A stretch of DNA of 64,000 nucleotides from Caulobacter sp. 17J80-11 (GTDB lineage: Bacteria; Pseudomonadota; Alphaproteobacteria; Caulobacterales; Caulobacteraceae), in assembly GCF_014349105.1 (NCBI RefSeq), contig NZ_JACSJI010000002.1, forward strand, positions 186,001-250,000, written 5' to 3'. Below, piece after piece: positions 11,659 to 22,000 of this stretch (position 1 is the stretch's first letter; each line of letters opens with the position of its first letter). Under the pieces are notes generated by a model, which ran no database searches, was not told the origin of the DNA, and saw nothing but the letters and a program-made list of their open reading frames with translations. The translations under genes were made by a program, and so were the position numbers.

Positions 11659-12078
11659 ATGGCCCTGTCTCTGATCTGGCCGGCGGCGGCCCTCGTCGGC
11701 CTGACCTGCGTGGTGTGGTTCGTCCTCTACGCGCGCCGGATCCCCTACATGCAGCGCAACCGGATCGCCCCGGACCGCGTGGCCAGCCGCGCGCAGGTGG
11801 TCGAGCTGCTGGGGCCCGTGCAGGCGCCGGCCAACAACTTCAACAACCTGCTCGAACTGCCGGTGCTGTTCTATTTCCTGGCCGTGGTCGCCACCCTCAC
11901 GGGGCGCACCGGCGAGGTCATGACCGCCGCCGCCTGGGCCTTCGTGGCGCTGCGGGTCGTGCACAGCGTGATCCAGTGCACCTACAACAAGGTCATGCAC
12001 CGCTTCCTGGTCTACTCGGCCGGGGCGCTGGTGCTGTGGGGCATGTGGGCGGGCTGGGCGATCAGCATGTTCCGCTGA
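11659..12078 (+). CDS. MAPEG-family membrane protein
   Basis: 139 residues with about four transmembrane helices. The conserved MAPEG features include the RIPYMQRNRIAPD loop, the NNFNNLLELPVLFYFL helix and the RVVHSVIQCTYNKVMHRF segment. MAPEG proteins are glutathione-dependent or eicosanoid-type membrane enzymes in eukaryotes; bacterial members are mostly uncharacterised. It is 46 bases downstream of the GNAT gene and followed by a strong hairpin. Confidence 0.85.
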   Translation: MALSLIWPAAALVGLTCVVWFVLYARRIPYMQRNRIAPDRVASRAQVVELLGPVQAPANNFNNLLELPVLFYFLAVVATLTGRTGEVMTAAAWAFVALRVVHSVIQCTYNKVMHRFLVYSAGALVLWGMWAGWAISMFR

Positions 12079-12084
12079 TAGCGG

Positions 12085-12124
12085 TCAGCCCCTGCGACTC
12101 AGAGGGGCGAGTCGCAGGGGCTGA
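12085..12124 (+). terminator. 16-bp perfect hairpin after the MAPEG gene
   Basis: TCAGCCCCTGCGACTC (12085-12100) and GAGTCGCAGGGGCTGA (12109-12124) are perfect complements with an 8-base loop, seven bases after the stop codon. No T run follows, so termination may need Rho or the hairpin may be a stabiliser. Confidence 0.45.
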
Positions 12125-12395
12125 ACGCCCGGCACGGTCCTTCGAGGGCGCGTGCTCTTGCTGGGAAGAGCAGCTTCGGGCCAGGCCGCCGTTTGCGCGC
12201 GCGGCTTGCGCCGGAAGGGGTGTTTGGCGCGACGAAGCGCGATACGGCGCGCAGGCGGCCCCGGCGCTTGCAGTTCCACGGCGGTTCATGCATAAGCCCG
12301 CGTTCACGGCGGCGCCCTTCGGGACGCCGCCAAAAGTTTTGCGTTCGCGGGCGCATCCGCCCCGGGGACGCGCCGAAGCCTGAAGAGAGTCGGAC
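12125..12395. other. 271-base non-coding stretch before rpmF
   Basis: No convincing gene on either strand: the open frames here continue into rpmF or the MAPEG hairpin in wrong frames. It contains a hairpin at 12308-12331 (GGCGGCG/CGCCGCC with an inner CC-TTCG-GG) followed by AAAAGTTTT, and probably the rpmF promoter and leader. Nothing else stands out. Confidence 0.5.
12308..12340 (+). promoter_or_regulatory. UUCG-capped hairpin in the rpmF leader
   Basis: GGCGGCG at 12308-12314 pairs with CGCCGCC at 12325-12331; inside, CC and GG flank a TTCG loop. AAAAGTTTT follows. It sits 56 bases upstream of the rpmF start and could be a leader structure or a weak terminator. Confidence 0.3.
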
Positions 12396-12578
12396 ATGGC
12401 CGTTCCTAAGCGGAAAACCTCGCCCTCGCGGCGCAACATGCGTCGGTCGCACCACGCCCTCGGCGCCAACTCCTACGTCGAAGACAAGGACACCGGCGAG
12501 CTGAAGCGTCCGCACCACATCGATCTGAAGACCGGCATGTACCGCGGTCGCCAGGTCCTGACGCCGAAGGAAGACTAA
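12396..12578 (+). CDS. rpmF: 50S ribosomal protein L32
   Basis: 60 residues, the family's normal length in alphaproteobacteria. [20 protein letters not shown] is the standard L32 N-terminus, followed by a family-type C-terminus [14 protein letters not shown]. It lacks the four zinc cysteines, as in the C-minus form. Unlike the common yceD(DUF177)-rpmF-plsX order, it stands alone here, far from DUF177-plsX at 60.2 kb. Followed by a good intrinsic terminator. Confidence 0.96.
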   Translation: MAVPKRKTSPSRRNMRRSHHALGANSYVEDKDTGELKRPHHIDLKTGMYRGRQVLTPKED

Positions 12579-12621
12579 GGCTTCGCGGGCCGGGAGGCCC
12601 GCTCGAGGTCGCTAGGTGATC

Positions 12622-12652
12622 AGCCCGCCGCGCACCCGCGCGGCGGGCTTTT
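12622..12652 (+). terminator. Rho-independent terminator after rpmF
   Basis: Arms AGCCCGCCGCGC (12622-12633) and GCGCGGCGGGCT (12638-12649) form a 12-bp GC-rich stem with a 4-base loop and run into TTTT at 12649-12652. Confidence 0.85.
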
Positions 12653-12720
12653 CGCGTCCGGAACACGCCTTCGGACCCGCGGTTGAAACGCGCCCCCTGC
12701 GGGCGCGTGGAGAGACCGTC

Positions 12721-13119
12721 ATGGACCAAGCCGACGTCGCCCTGGTGAAGAAGGCTTACGAGGCCTACGGCCGCGGAGACACCGAAGCCATCATCGCCTC
12801 GGTCGCCCCGGACGCGCACTGGGAGTTCGTGGGCCGTCGCGAGGAGCACAAACCTTTCGGCCCCCGCCGCGGCCCGGAGGGCGCGCGCGAGTTCTTCAAG
12901 GCGCTGACCGAGACCGAGGACTATTCCGAGTTCACGCCCAAGGAGTTCCACCTGTCGACCAGCGGCGACAAGCTGTTCGTGCTGGGCCACGCCGAAGGCA
13001 AGGTGAAGCCGAGCGGCCAGCCGTTCGCCGGCGATTGGATCCACGTCTTCGAGGTGAAGGACGGCAAGATTTCCAGCTGGCGCGGCTTCATGGACACCAG
13101 CCAGTTCGTCCGCCACTGA
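12721..13119 (+). CDS. SnoaL/NTF2-like protein
   Basis: 132 residues with the NTF2-like alpha+beta pattern: N-terminal helix ALVKKAYEAYGRGDTEAIIA, then VAPDAHWEFVG, GPEGAREFFKAL and the C-terminal DWIHVFEVKDGKISSWRGF strand pair. Such proteins include ketosteroid isomerases and small hydrolases, but most bacterial members of this type have no known substrate. The ATG at 12721 starts the family's usual first helix; upstream in-frame sequence belongs to the rpmF terminator. Single gene between rpmF and eno. Confidence 0.82.
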   Translation: MDQADVALVKKAYEAYGRGDTEAIIASVAPDAHWEFVGRREEHKPFGPRRGPEGAREFFKALTETEDYSEFTPKEFHLSTSGDKLFVLGHAEGKVKPSGQPFAGDWIHVFEVKDGKISSWRGFMDTSQFVRH

Positions 13120-13186
13120 CGGCGTAGCAAGCGTGGCCGCTAAGCCGCTCCCGGCGCCCCTCGACCCGGCGCCGGTTGCGGCCTGA

Positions 13187-14512
<1,326 letters not shown>

Positions 14513-14520
14513 GGCTCGCG

Positions 14521-14544
14521 GGGAGGGCGGTTCGCCGCTCTCCC
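14521..14544 (+). terminator. Hairpin terminator after eno
   Basis: GGGAGGGCGG (14521-14530), TTCG loop, CCGCTCTCCC (14535-14544): ten pairs including one G-T. It lies eight bases after the eno stop. The T run is poor (CTTTCT further on). Confidence 0.55.
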
Positions 14545-14635
14545 TGCCGACCTTTCTCGGCCGCAGCGGCCTTGAGAATCAGCGCCCTGGCCGCGTATCA
14601 CTGCGGCTTCAGCCCAGCCGTTCGGACATCGTCTC

Positions 14636-14684
14636 AACGATAACGAATCGTTAGGCATTTTAGATTCAACCTGCCCGAATCGTT
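14636..14684 (+). promoter_or_regulatory. Inverted repeat and direct repeat upstream of ftsB
   Basis: AACGAT (14636-14641) and ATCGTT (14647-14652) form an inverted repeat; GAATCGTT occurs at 14645-14652 and again at 14677-14684. The area is unusually AT-rich for this DNA (TAGGCATTTTAGATTCA), so it probably holds the ftsB promoter and perhaps a regulator site. Confidence 0.35.
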
Positions 14685-14713
14685 CTCGCCTTACCGCTCA
14701 GAAGGGGCGTCAG

Positions 14714-15028
14714 GTGCTCGCTCGCGTACGCCCATATCTGCCGACGGCGTTCTTCGCCTTCATGATCGTCTACTTCGCGTTCCACGCGTTGACGGGCGAC
14801 AAGGGGCTGCTGACCGAGAAGTCCCGCGAGACCACCCTGGCCGCCCGCCAGGCCGAGCTGAGCCGCCTGCAGGCCGAGCGTCGCGACCTCGAGGCGCGCG
14901 TGCGCCTGCTGCGCGACGACCACCTGTCGCGAGACCTGCTGGAGGAGCGCGCGCGCGCGCTTCTGGGCTTCGCGGATCCGCGTGACTACGTAATCCGCGT
15001 TCACAAACGGCAACAGGCGCGGTCCTGA
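14714..15028 (+). CDS. ftsB: FtsB/DivIC-family cell division protein
   Basis: 104 residues: a short cytoplasmic N-terminus, one transmembrane helix at about 9-26 (LPTAFFAFMIVYFAFHAL) and a long coiled coil (about 36-75, ETTLAARQAELSRLQAERRD) ending in the family motif LLEERARALLGFADPRDYVI. The septal divisome subunit works with FtsL and FtsQ. Located between eno and pdhA, the usual alphaproteobacterial place. Confidence 0.9.
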   Translation: MLARVRPYLPTAFFAFMIVYFAFHALTGDKGLLTEKSRETTLAARQAELSRLQAERRDLEARVRLLRDDHLSRDLLEERARALLGFADPRDYVIRVHKRQQARS

Positions 15029-15096
15029 CTTCGCATCCCCTTAGGGTGCGTGCTAAAGCCGCGCCCCAACCCGCGTTCCTTTAGGGAGGAGACCGG

Positions 15097-16104
15097 ATGG
15101 CGCGTGCGCCCAAGGCTGCGGAGCAATCCGCGGGCCGTCCGAATATCGACCGTGACGAACTGCTGAAGTTCTATCGCGAAATGCTGCTTATCCGCCGCTT
15201 CGAAGAGCGGGCCGGCCAGCTCTATGGCATGGGCCTGATCGGCGGCTTCTGCCACCTGTACATCGGCCAGGAGGCCGTGGCGGTCGGCATGCAGGAAGTC
15301 GCCAAGAAAGGCGACCAGATCATCACCGGCTACCGCGACCACGGCCACATGCTGGCCGCGGGCATGGATCCCAAGGAAGTCATGGCCGAACTGACCGGCC
15401 GGGCCGGCGGCTCGTCCAAGGGCAAGGGCGGCTCCATGCACATGTTCTCGATCGAGGCCGGCTTCTTCGGCGGCCACGGGATCGTGGGCGGCCAGGTGGC
15501 GCTGGGCACCGGTCTGGCCTTCGCCGACTGGTACCGCGCCAACGGCAACGTCAGCTTCACCTACTTCGGCGACGGCGCGGCCAACCAGGGCCAGGTCTAC
15601 GAGAGCTTCAACATGGCCCAGCTGTGGAAGCTGCCGGTCGTGTACGTGATCGAGAACAACCACTACGCCATGGGCACCTCGATCGAGCGCGCCTCGGCCA
15701 CCACTGAGCTCTACATGCGCGGCGCCTCGTTCGGCATTCCGGGCGAGCAGGTCGACGGCATGGACGTCTACGCCGTGAAGGACGCCGGCGCCCGCGCTGC
15801 GGAGCACGCGCGTTCGGGCCAGGGCCCGTTCATCCTCGAGATGAAGACCTACCGCTATCGCGGCCACTCCATGTCGGATCCGGCCAAGTACCGGACCAAG
15901 GAAGAGGTCGACGAGGTCAAGAAGACCAAGGACCCGATCGACCTGGTCAAGACGCTGATCGCTCAGGCCGGGATCGACGACGCCCAGGTCAAGAAGATCG
16001 ACGACGAGGTCAAGGCGATCGTGCTCGAGGCTGTCGAGTTCGCTCAGACCAGCCCGGAGCCGGATCCGTCCGAGCTCTACACCGAAGTGTACGTGGAGGC
16101 TTAA
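15097..16104 (+). CDS. pdhA: Pyruvate dehydrogenase E1 component, alpha subunit
   Basis: Thiamine-diphosphate-dependent decarboxylation of pyruvate, in a heterotetramer with PdhB. 335 residues. GFCHLYIGQEAVAVGM at about 50-65, GDG at 158-160 starting the TPP-Mg motif that ends in IENNHYAMGT, and YRGHSMSDPAKYR in the loop that is phosphorylated in mitochondrial homologues. Preceded by GGAGGAG. Three bases separate it from pdhB, so both are on one message. Confidence 0.97.
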   Translation: MARAPKAAEQSAGRPNIDRDELLKFYREMLLIRRFEERAGQLYGMGLIGGFCHLYIGQEAVAVGMQEVAKKGDQIITGYRDHGHMLAAGMDPKEVMAELTGRAGGSSKGKGGSMHMFSIEAGFFGGHGIVGGQVALGTGLAFADWYRANGNVSFTYFGDGAANQGQVYESFNMAQLWKLPVVYVIENNHYAMGTSIERASATTELYMRGASFGIPGEQVDGMDVYAVKDAGARAAEHARSGQGPFILEMKTYRYRGHSMSDPAKYRTKEEVDEVKKTKDPIDLVKTLIAQAGIDDAQVKKIDDEVKAIVLEAVEFAQTSPEPDPSELYTEVYVEA

Positions 16105-16107
16105 GGG

Positions 16108-17478
16108 ATGACCGACATCCTCATGCCGGCCCTCTCCCCCACGATGGAGGAAGGCGCCCTGGCGAAGTGGCATGTGAAGCCGGGCGACACCATCAGCGCC
16201 GGCCAGGTCATCGCCGAGATCGAGACCGACAAGGCGACCATGGAAGTGGAAGCCGTCGACGAGGGCGAAGTGGCCGAGATCCTGGTGCCGGAAGGCACGC
16301 AGGGCGTGAAGGTCAACACGCCGATCGCCCGCCTGAAGGGCGGCGAGGGCGCTGCGCCCAAGGCGCCGGCGGCTCAGCCGGCCCAGGCCTCGGGCGAGCC
16401 TGAAAAGCAGGCCCCTGAGGCGGCTCCGTCCGCGGCGGCGGTTCCGGCGAAGCCAGCCGTCGAGCTGAAGGATCCGGAGATCCCGGCCGGCGCCAAGCTG
16501 GTCAAGACCACCGTCCGCGACGCCCTGCGCGACGCTATGGCGGAAGAGATGCGCCGCGACGGCGACGTGTTCCTGATGGGCGAGGAGGTCGCGCAGTACC
16601 AGGGGGCCTACAAAGTCTCCCGCGAGCTGCTGCAGGAGTTCGGCGACAAGCGCGTGATCGACACCCCGATCACCGAATACGGCTTCGCCGGCGTCGGCGT
16701 GGGCGCGGCCATGGCCGGCCTGAAGCCGATCGTCGAGTTCATGACGTTCAACTTCGCCATGCAGGCGATCGACCACATCATCAACTCGGCGGCCAAGACA
16801 CTGTACATGTCGGGCGGCCAGATCCGCTCGTCGATCGTGTTCCGCGGCCCGAACGGCGCGGCCGCCCGCGTGGGCGCCCAACACAGCCAGGACTACTCCT
16901 CCTGGTACGCCCACGTGCCGGGCCTGAAGGTGGTGGCGCCCTATGACGCCGCCGACGCCAAGGGCCTGCTGAAGGCCGCCATCCGCGATCCGAACCCGGT
17001 CGTCTTCCTCGAACACGAGATGATGTACGGCATCGAGTTCGACGTGCCGGAGGTCGAGGACTGGATCGTGCCGATCGGCAAGGCCAAGGTCCGCCGCGAA
17101 GGCACGGACGTCACCATCACCGCCCACTCGCGGATGGTCGGCCTGGCCCTGAAGGCCGCCGAGGCGCTGGCCGCCGAAGGCATCTCGGCCGAGGTGATCG
17201 ACCTGCGCACCCTGCGTCCGCTGGACACCGACACCATCGTCGCCAGCGTGAAGAAGACCAACCGCCTGGTCACCGTCGAGGAAGGCTGGGGCCCGCACGG
17301 CGTCGGCGCCGAGGTGGCCATGCGCGTGGTCGAGCAGGCGTTCGACTATCTCGACGCCCAGCCCGTGCGCGTGCACGGCGAGGACGTCCCGATGCCCTAC
17401 GCCGCCAACCTCGAGGCCCTCACCCTGCCGACGGTCGACAAGGTCGTCGCGGCGGTGAAGGCCGTCACCTACCGGTAA
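16108..17478 (+). CDS. pdhB: Pyruvate dehydrogenase E1 component, beta subunit, with N-terminal lipoyl domain
   Basis: 456 residues. Residues 1-80 are a lipoyl domain ([16 protein letters not shown] with the lipoylated Lys), joined by an Ala/Pro/Glu linker (about 80-125) to the E1-beta domain ([53 protein letters not shown]). A lipoyl-bearing E1-beta is a known feature of alphaproteobacterial PDH. The lipoyl domain is nearly identical, even at DNA level in places, to that of the neighbouring pdhC. Confidence 0.97.
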   Translation: MTDILMPALSPTMEEGALAKWHVKPGDTISAGQVIAEIETDKATMEVEAVDEGEVAEILVPEGTQGVKVNTPIARLKGGEGAAPKAPAAQPAQASGEPEKQAPEAAPSAAAVPAKPAVELKDPEIPAGAKLVKTTVRDALRDAMAEEMRRDGDVFLMGEEVAQYQGAYKVSRELLQEFGDKRVIDTPITEYGFAGVGVGAAMAGLKPIVEFMTFNFAMQAIDHIINSAAKTLYMSGGQIRSSIVFRGPNGAAARVGAQHSQDYSSWYAHVPGLKVVAPYDAADAKGLLKAAIRDPNPVVFLEHEMMYGIEFDVPEVEDWIVPIGKAKVRREGTDVTITAHSRMVGLALKAAEALAAEGISAEVIDLRTLRPLDTDTIVASVKKTNRLVTVEEGWGPHGVGAEVAMRVVEQAFDYLDAQPVRVHGEDVPMPYAANLEALTLPTVDKVVAAVKAVTYR

Positions 17479-17490
17479 GGAGCGCAGGCC

Positions 17491-18771
17491 ATGACGGACA
17501 TCCTGATGCCCGCCCTGTCTCCGACCATGGAGGAGGGCGCGCTCGCCAAGTGGCACGTGAAGCCGGGCGACACCATCGAGGCCGGCCAGGTCATCGCCGA
17601 GATCGAGACCGACAAGGCGACCATGGAGGTCGAGGCGGTCGACGAGGGCGTGGTCGAGGAGATCCTGGTGCCGGAAGGCACGCAGGGCGTGAAGGTGAAC
17701 ACCCCGATCGCGCGGCTGAAAGGCGAGGGGGCTCCGGCCGCCAAGCCGGCCCCCCAAGGCGCCTCGGCGGCTCCGGCCGCCACGCCGAAGGCCGAAGCTC
17801 CGAAGGCCGAAGCCCCGAAGCCGGCCGCCGCGCCGGCCCCGGCGGCTCCGGCCGCCAAGGCCGACGGCCAGCGGGTGTTCGCTTCGCCGCTGGCGCGTCG
17901 ACTGGCCCAGCAGGCCGGTCTGGATCTGAAGGCGGTGCAGGGCTCCGGCCCGCGCGGGCGCATCGTCAAGCGCGACGTCGAGGCCGCCGGCTCCGGCAAG
18001 GCCCCGGCCGCCGCCAAGGGCGCGCCCGCCGCGGCCGAGCCGCGTCAGGTGCTGTCGCTGGAGCAGATGGGCATCAAGCCGGGCTCCTACGACCTGATCC
18101 CGCTGGACGGCATGCGTCGCACGGTGGCCAAGCGGCTGACCGAGAGCTTCCGCGACGTGCCGCACTTCCCGCTGACGATCGACGTCGAGATCGATCGCCT
18201 GCTGGAGGCCCGCGGGCGCATCAACGCCATGCTGGAGAAGCAGGGCGTGAAGGTCTCGGTGAACGACATCGTCATCAAGGCCGCGGCGCATGCGCTGAAG
18301 GCGGTGCCGGAAGCCAACGCCAGCTACACGCCCGACGGCATCGCCATGCACCACAACGCCGACATCTCGATGGCGGTGGCGATCGAGGGCGGCCTGATCA
18401 CGCCGATCATCTTCAAGGCCGAAACCAAGTCCCTGTCGCAGATCGCGAAGGAGACGAAGGATCTGGCCGAGCGGGCCCGCTCGCGGAAGCTGAAGCCGGA
18501 AGAGTTCCAGGGCGGCACCTTCTCGGTGTCCAACCTGGGCATGTTCGGCATCAAGCACTTCGCCTCGATCATCAACGAGCCGCAGGGCTGCATCATGTCG
18601 GTCGGCGCCGGCGAGCAGCGTCCGGTCGTGAAGAACGGCCAGCTGGCCGTGGCCACGGTGATGAGCGTGACCCTGACCTGCGACCACCGCGTGGTCGACG
18701 GCGCGGTCGGCGCGCGCTTCCTGCAGGTCTTCAAGGCCCTGCTGGACGATCCGGTGACCATGCTGGCGTGA
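17491..18771 (+). CDS. pdhC: Dihydrolipoamide acetyltransferase (PDH E2)
   Basis: Transfers acetyl from lipoamide to CoA and forms the core of the complex. 426 residues: one lipoyl domain (1-80, [13 protein letters not shown]), Ala/Pro/Lys-Glu repeat linker ([20 protein letters not shown]), peripheral-subunit-binding domain (about 128-165, [17 protein letters not shown] and [11 protein letters not shown]) and the acyltransferase domain ending near [19 protein letters not shown], with the catalytic His. 12 bases after pdhB. Confidence 0.98.
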   Translation: MTDILMPALSPTMEEGALAKWHVKPGDTIEAGQVIAEIETDKATMEVEAVDEGVVEEILVPEGTQGVKVNTPIARLKGEGAPAAKPAPQGASAAPAATPKAEAPKAEAPKPAAAPAPAAPAAKADGQRVFASPLARRLAQQAGLDLKAVQGSGPRGRIVKRDVEAAGSGKAPAAAKGAPAAAEPRQVLSLEQMGIKPGSYDLIPLDGMRRTVAKRLTESFRDVPHFPLTIDVEIDRLLEARGRINAMLEKQGVKVSVNDIVIKAAAHALKAVPEANASYTPDGIAMHHNADISMAVAIEGGLITPIIFKAETKSLSQIAKETKDLAERARSRKLKPEEFQGGTFSVSNLGMFGIKHFASIINEPQGCIMSVGAGEQRPVVKNGQLAVATVMSVTLTCDHRVVDGAVGARFLQVFKALLDDPVTMLA

Positions 18772-18791
18772 ACCGAGCCCCGTTCCCACCT

Positions 18792-18930
18792 TCGTCACCC
18801 TCGGGCTCGTCCCGAGGGCCCAGGGCGAAGGTGGGCCGGACGCTCTGTGATGTGAGTGCACGGGTGCGGCCGCGCGTCTGAGGGCGTACGGCGGGCCCCT
18901 GGGCCCTCGGGACGAGCCCGAGGGCGACGA
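18792..18930. repeat. REP-like inverted pair between pdhC and lpdA
   Basis: A 34-base arm at 18792-18825 is repeated as its reverse complement at 18897-18930 with a single mismatch. Each arm is itself a hairpin, CCCTCGGG-CTCGT-CCCGAGGG. The 71 bases between hold nothing coding. Such doubled palindromes are typical of dispersed intergenic repeat families, and may shape the pdhC 3' end. Confidence 0.8.
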
Positions 18931-18948
18931 CTTTTGGAGTTGTGGCGG

Positions 18949-20355
<1,407 letters not shown>

Positions 20356-20372
20356 CCCGGCGGCGGGGCCGC

Positions 20373-20451
20373 CCTCGTCCTTCGACAAGCTCAGGATGAG
20401 GGCTACGGGCCTGCTGTGAAATCCTCACCCTGAGCCTGTCGAAGGACGAGG
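20373..20451. repeat. REP-like inverted pair after lpdA
   Basis: A 29-base arm (20373-20401, containing GTCCTTCGACAAGCTCAGGA) and its reverse complement (20423-20451, containing CTGAGCCTGTCGAAGGAC) differ at two positions. This matches a short dispersed palindrome I recognise from intergenic regions of several alphaproteobacteria. It may end the pdh message. Confidence 0.8.
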
Positions 20452-20532
20452 ATTTCACCGCACCATTGTCGAACCGGAACCCCTTCCGCGCCCCTGCCGT
20501 TGCGTCTCGTTCGTGAGGTGCAGGAGGCGCGG

Positions 20533-21132
20533 ATGGCCAAGGTGCTGGTGCTCTACTACTCGAGCTGGGGACACGTGGAGCAGATGGCGCGCGCGGCCGA
20601 GCGCGGCGCGCGCGAGGCCGGCGCCGAGGTGACCGTCAAGCGCGTGCCCGAGCTGGTCCCGCCCGAAGTGGCGCGGAAGGCCGGCTACAAGCTCGACCAG
20701 GAAGCTCCGATCGCCGATCCGCTGGAACTGGCCGACTACGACGCGGTGATCTTCGGGGCGCCGACCCGCTACGGCGTCATGTGCGCGCAGATGCGCAACT
20801 TCATCGACCAGACCGGGCCGCTGTGGGCCAAGGGCGCGACCATCGGCAAGGTCGGCAGCGCCTTCACCTCCACCGCCACCCAGCACGGCGGGCAGGAGAC
20901 CACGCTGATGTCCTGCTACGTCACCCTGCTGCACTTGGGGTTCGTCATCGTCGGCCTGCCGTACAGCTGGGTGGGGCAGAGCCGTCACGACGAGATGACC
21001 GGCGGCACCCCCTACGGCGCGACCACCATCTCCAAGTCCGACGGCTCGCGTCAGCCCAGCGAGAACGAACTGGAGGGCGCCCGCTTCCAGGGCCGCCACG
21101 TGGCGGAAATCGCGGCGAAAATGTTCGGCTGA
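20533..21132 (+). CDS. wrbA: WrbA-type NAD(P)H:quinone oxidoreductase
   Basis: FMN-dependent two-electron quinone reductase, type IV. 199 residues, normal length. [16 protein letters not shown] binds FMN phosphate; [36 protein letters not shown] and [20 protein letters not shown] are characteristic. ATG 20533 is preceded by GCAGGAGG. Begins an accessory block between lpdA and lipA. Confidence 0.95.
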   Translation: MAKVLVLYYSSWGHVEQMARAAERGAREAGAEVTVKRVPELVPPEVARKAGYKLDQEAPIADPLELADYDAVIFGAPTRYGVMCAQMRNFIDQTGPLWAKGATIGKVGSAFTSTATQHGGQETTLMSCYVTLLHLGFVIVGLPYSWVGQSRHDEMTGGTPYGATTISKSDGSRQPSENELEGARFQGRHVAEIAAKMFG

Positions 21133-21161
21133 CCTTCGGCGCCTGTAACGGCTACAGTTCG

Positions 21162-21177
21162 CCCCTACATAGGGGGG
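21162..21177 (+). promoter_or_regulatory. Hairpin covering the ribosome binding site of the dioxygenase gene
   Basis: CCCCT (21162-21166) and AGGGG (21171-21175) can pair around a 4-base loop; the right arm is the Shine-Dalgarno-like AGGGGGG immediately before the ATG at 21178. A second small hairpin, CTGTA/TACAG, lies just upstream. Confidence 0.3.
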
Positions 21178-21957
21178 ATGAGCACTCCCTCGACCCCTAT
21201 GCCGGCTGTCTTCTTCGGCCACGGCAGCCCCATGAACGCGCTGGGCGGGCCGCACGCCGACGGCTGGCGCCAGCTCGGCGCCGACCTGCCGAAGCCCAAG
21301 GCCGTGCTGATGGTCTCGGCCCACTGGGAGACCGAGGGGACGGCCGTCACCGCCGACGAAAACCCTCGTACAATCCACGACTTCTACGGCTTCCCTCAGG
21401 CGCTGTTCGACGTGCGCTATCCCGCGCCCGGTTCGGCGGAACTGGTCGGCCGGGTGGGCGAGCTGGTCGGGCCGGGCCTGCGCTGGGCCACCGACTGGGG
21501 GCTGGACCACGGAGCCTGGTCGGTGCTGGTCCACGCTTTCCCGAAGGCCGACATTCCGGTCGTGCAGCTGTCGCTGGACCGGCGGCTGGACGCGGCCGGC
21601 CACTACGCGCTGGCGCGCAAGCTGCGGCCGCTGCGCGACGAGGGCGTGCTGATCGCCGGCAGCGGCGACTTCGTGCACAACCTGCGGACCTGGCGGCGCG
21701 AGCCGGGCGCGGCGGCCTACGACTGGGCCACGCGCTTCAACGACGCGGTCAAGGCGGCGCTCGAAAGCGGCGACCACGACACCCTGGTGAACTGGATCCG
21801 CCTGGGCGAGGACGCCCAGGCGTCGGTGCCGACGCCCGAGCACTTCCTGCCGCTGCTCTACGTCGCCGCCCAGCAGGATCCGGGCGAGCCCGTGAGCTTC
21901 TTCAACGACGTGATCGAGGGCGGCTCGATCAGCATGACCGGCGTGAAGGTCGGCTGA
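21178..21957 (+). CDS. Extradiol ring-cleavage dioxygenase, 4,5-DOPA dioxygenase (YgiD) family
   Basis: 259 residues of the LigB/DODA class III family. Metal-binding histidines are in VFFGHGSPMNAL (His about 15) and VSAHWE (about 49); WGLDHGAWSVL carries the catalytic His; GSGDFVHNLRTW is the C-terminal motif. Family members open aromatic catechols such as L-DOPA; the natural substrate in bacteria is often unknown. 45 bases after wrbA, whose quinone/catechol chemistry is a plausible partner. Confidence 0.88.
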   Translation: MSTPSTPMPAVFFGHGSPMNALGGPHADGWRQLGADLPKPKAVLMVSAHWETEGTAVTADENPRTIHDFYGFPQALFDVRYPAPGSAELVGRVGELVGPGLRWATDWGLDHGAWSVLVHAFPKADIPVVQLSLDRRLDAAGHYALARKLRPLRDEGVLIAGSGDFVHNLRTWRREPGAAAYDWATRFNDAVKAALESGDHDTLVNWIRLGEDAQASVPTPEHFLPLLYVAAQQDPGEPVSFFNDVIEGGSISMTGVKVG

Positions 21958-22000
21958 CCCCTACGGACGAACCCGGGCGGCGCTGACGCGTTGCCGCCGG

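Noticed and set aside
12193-12504. A 103-codon plus-strand frame before and over rpmF
   Set aside because: Out of frame with L32, very Arg-rich, and it ends inside rpmF; no supporting start signal.
16108-17730. Assembly duplication at the start of pdhB and pdhC
   Set aside because: The two lipoyl segments differ at many third positions and lead into different, intact domains, and lipoyl-bearing PdhB is known in this class.
17760-17850. Tandem repeat or CRISPR-like array in pdhC
   Set aside because: It is the Ala/Pro/Lys-Glu linker coding for repeated AEAPK units, without spacers.
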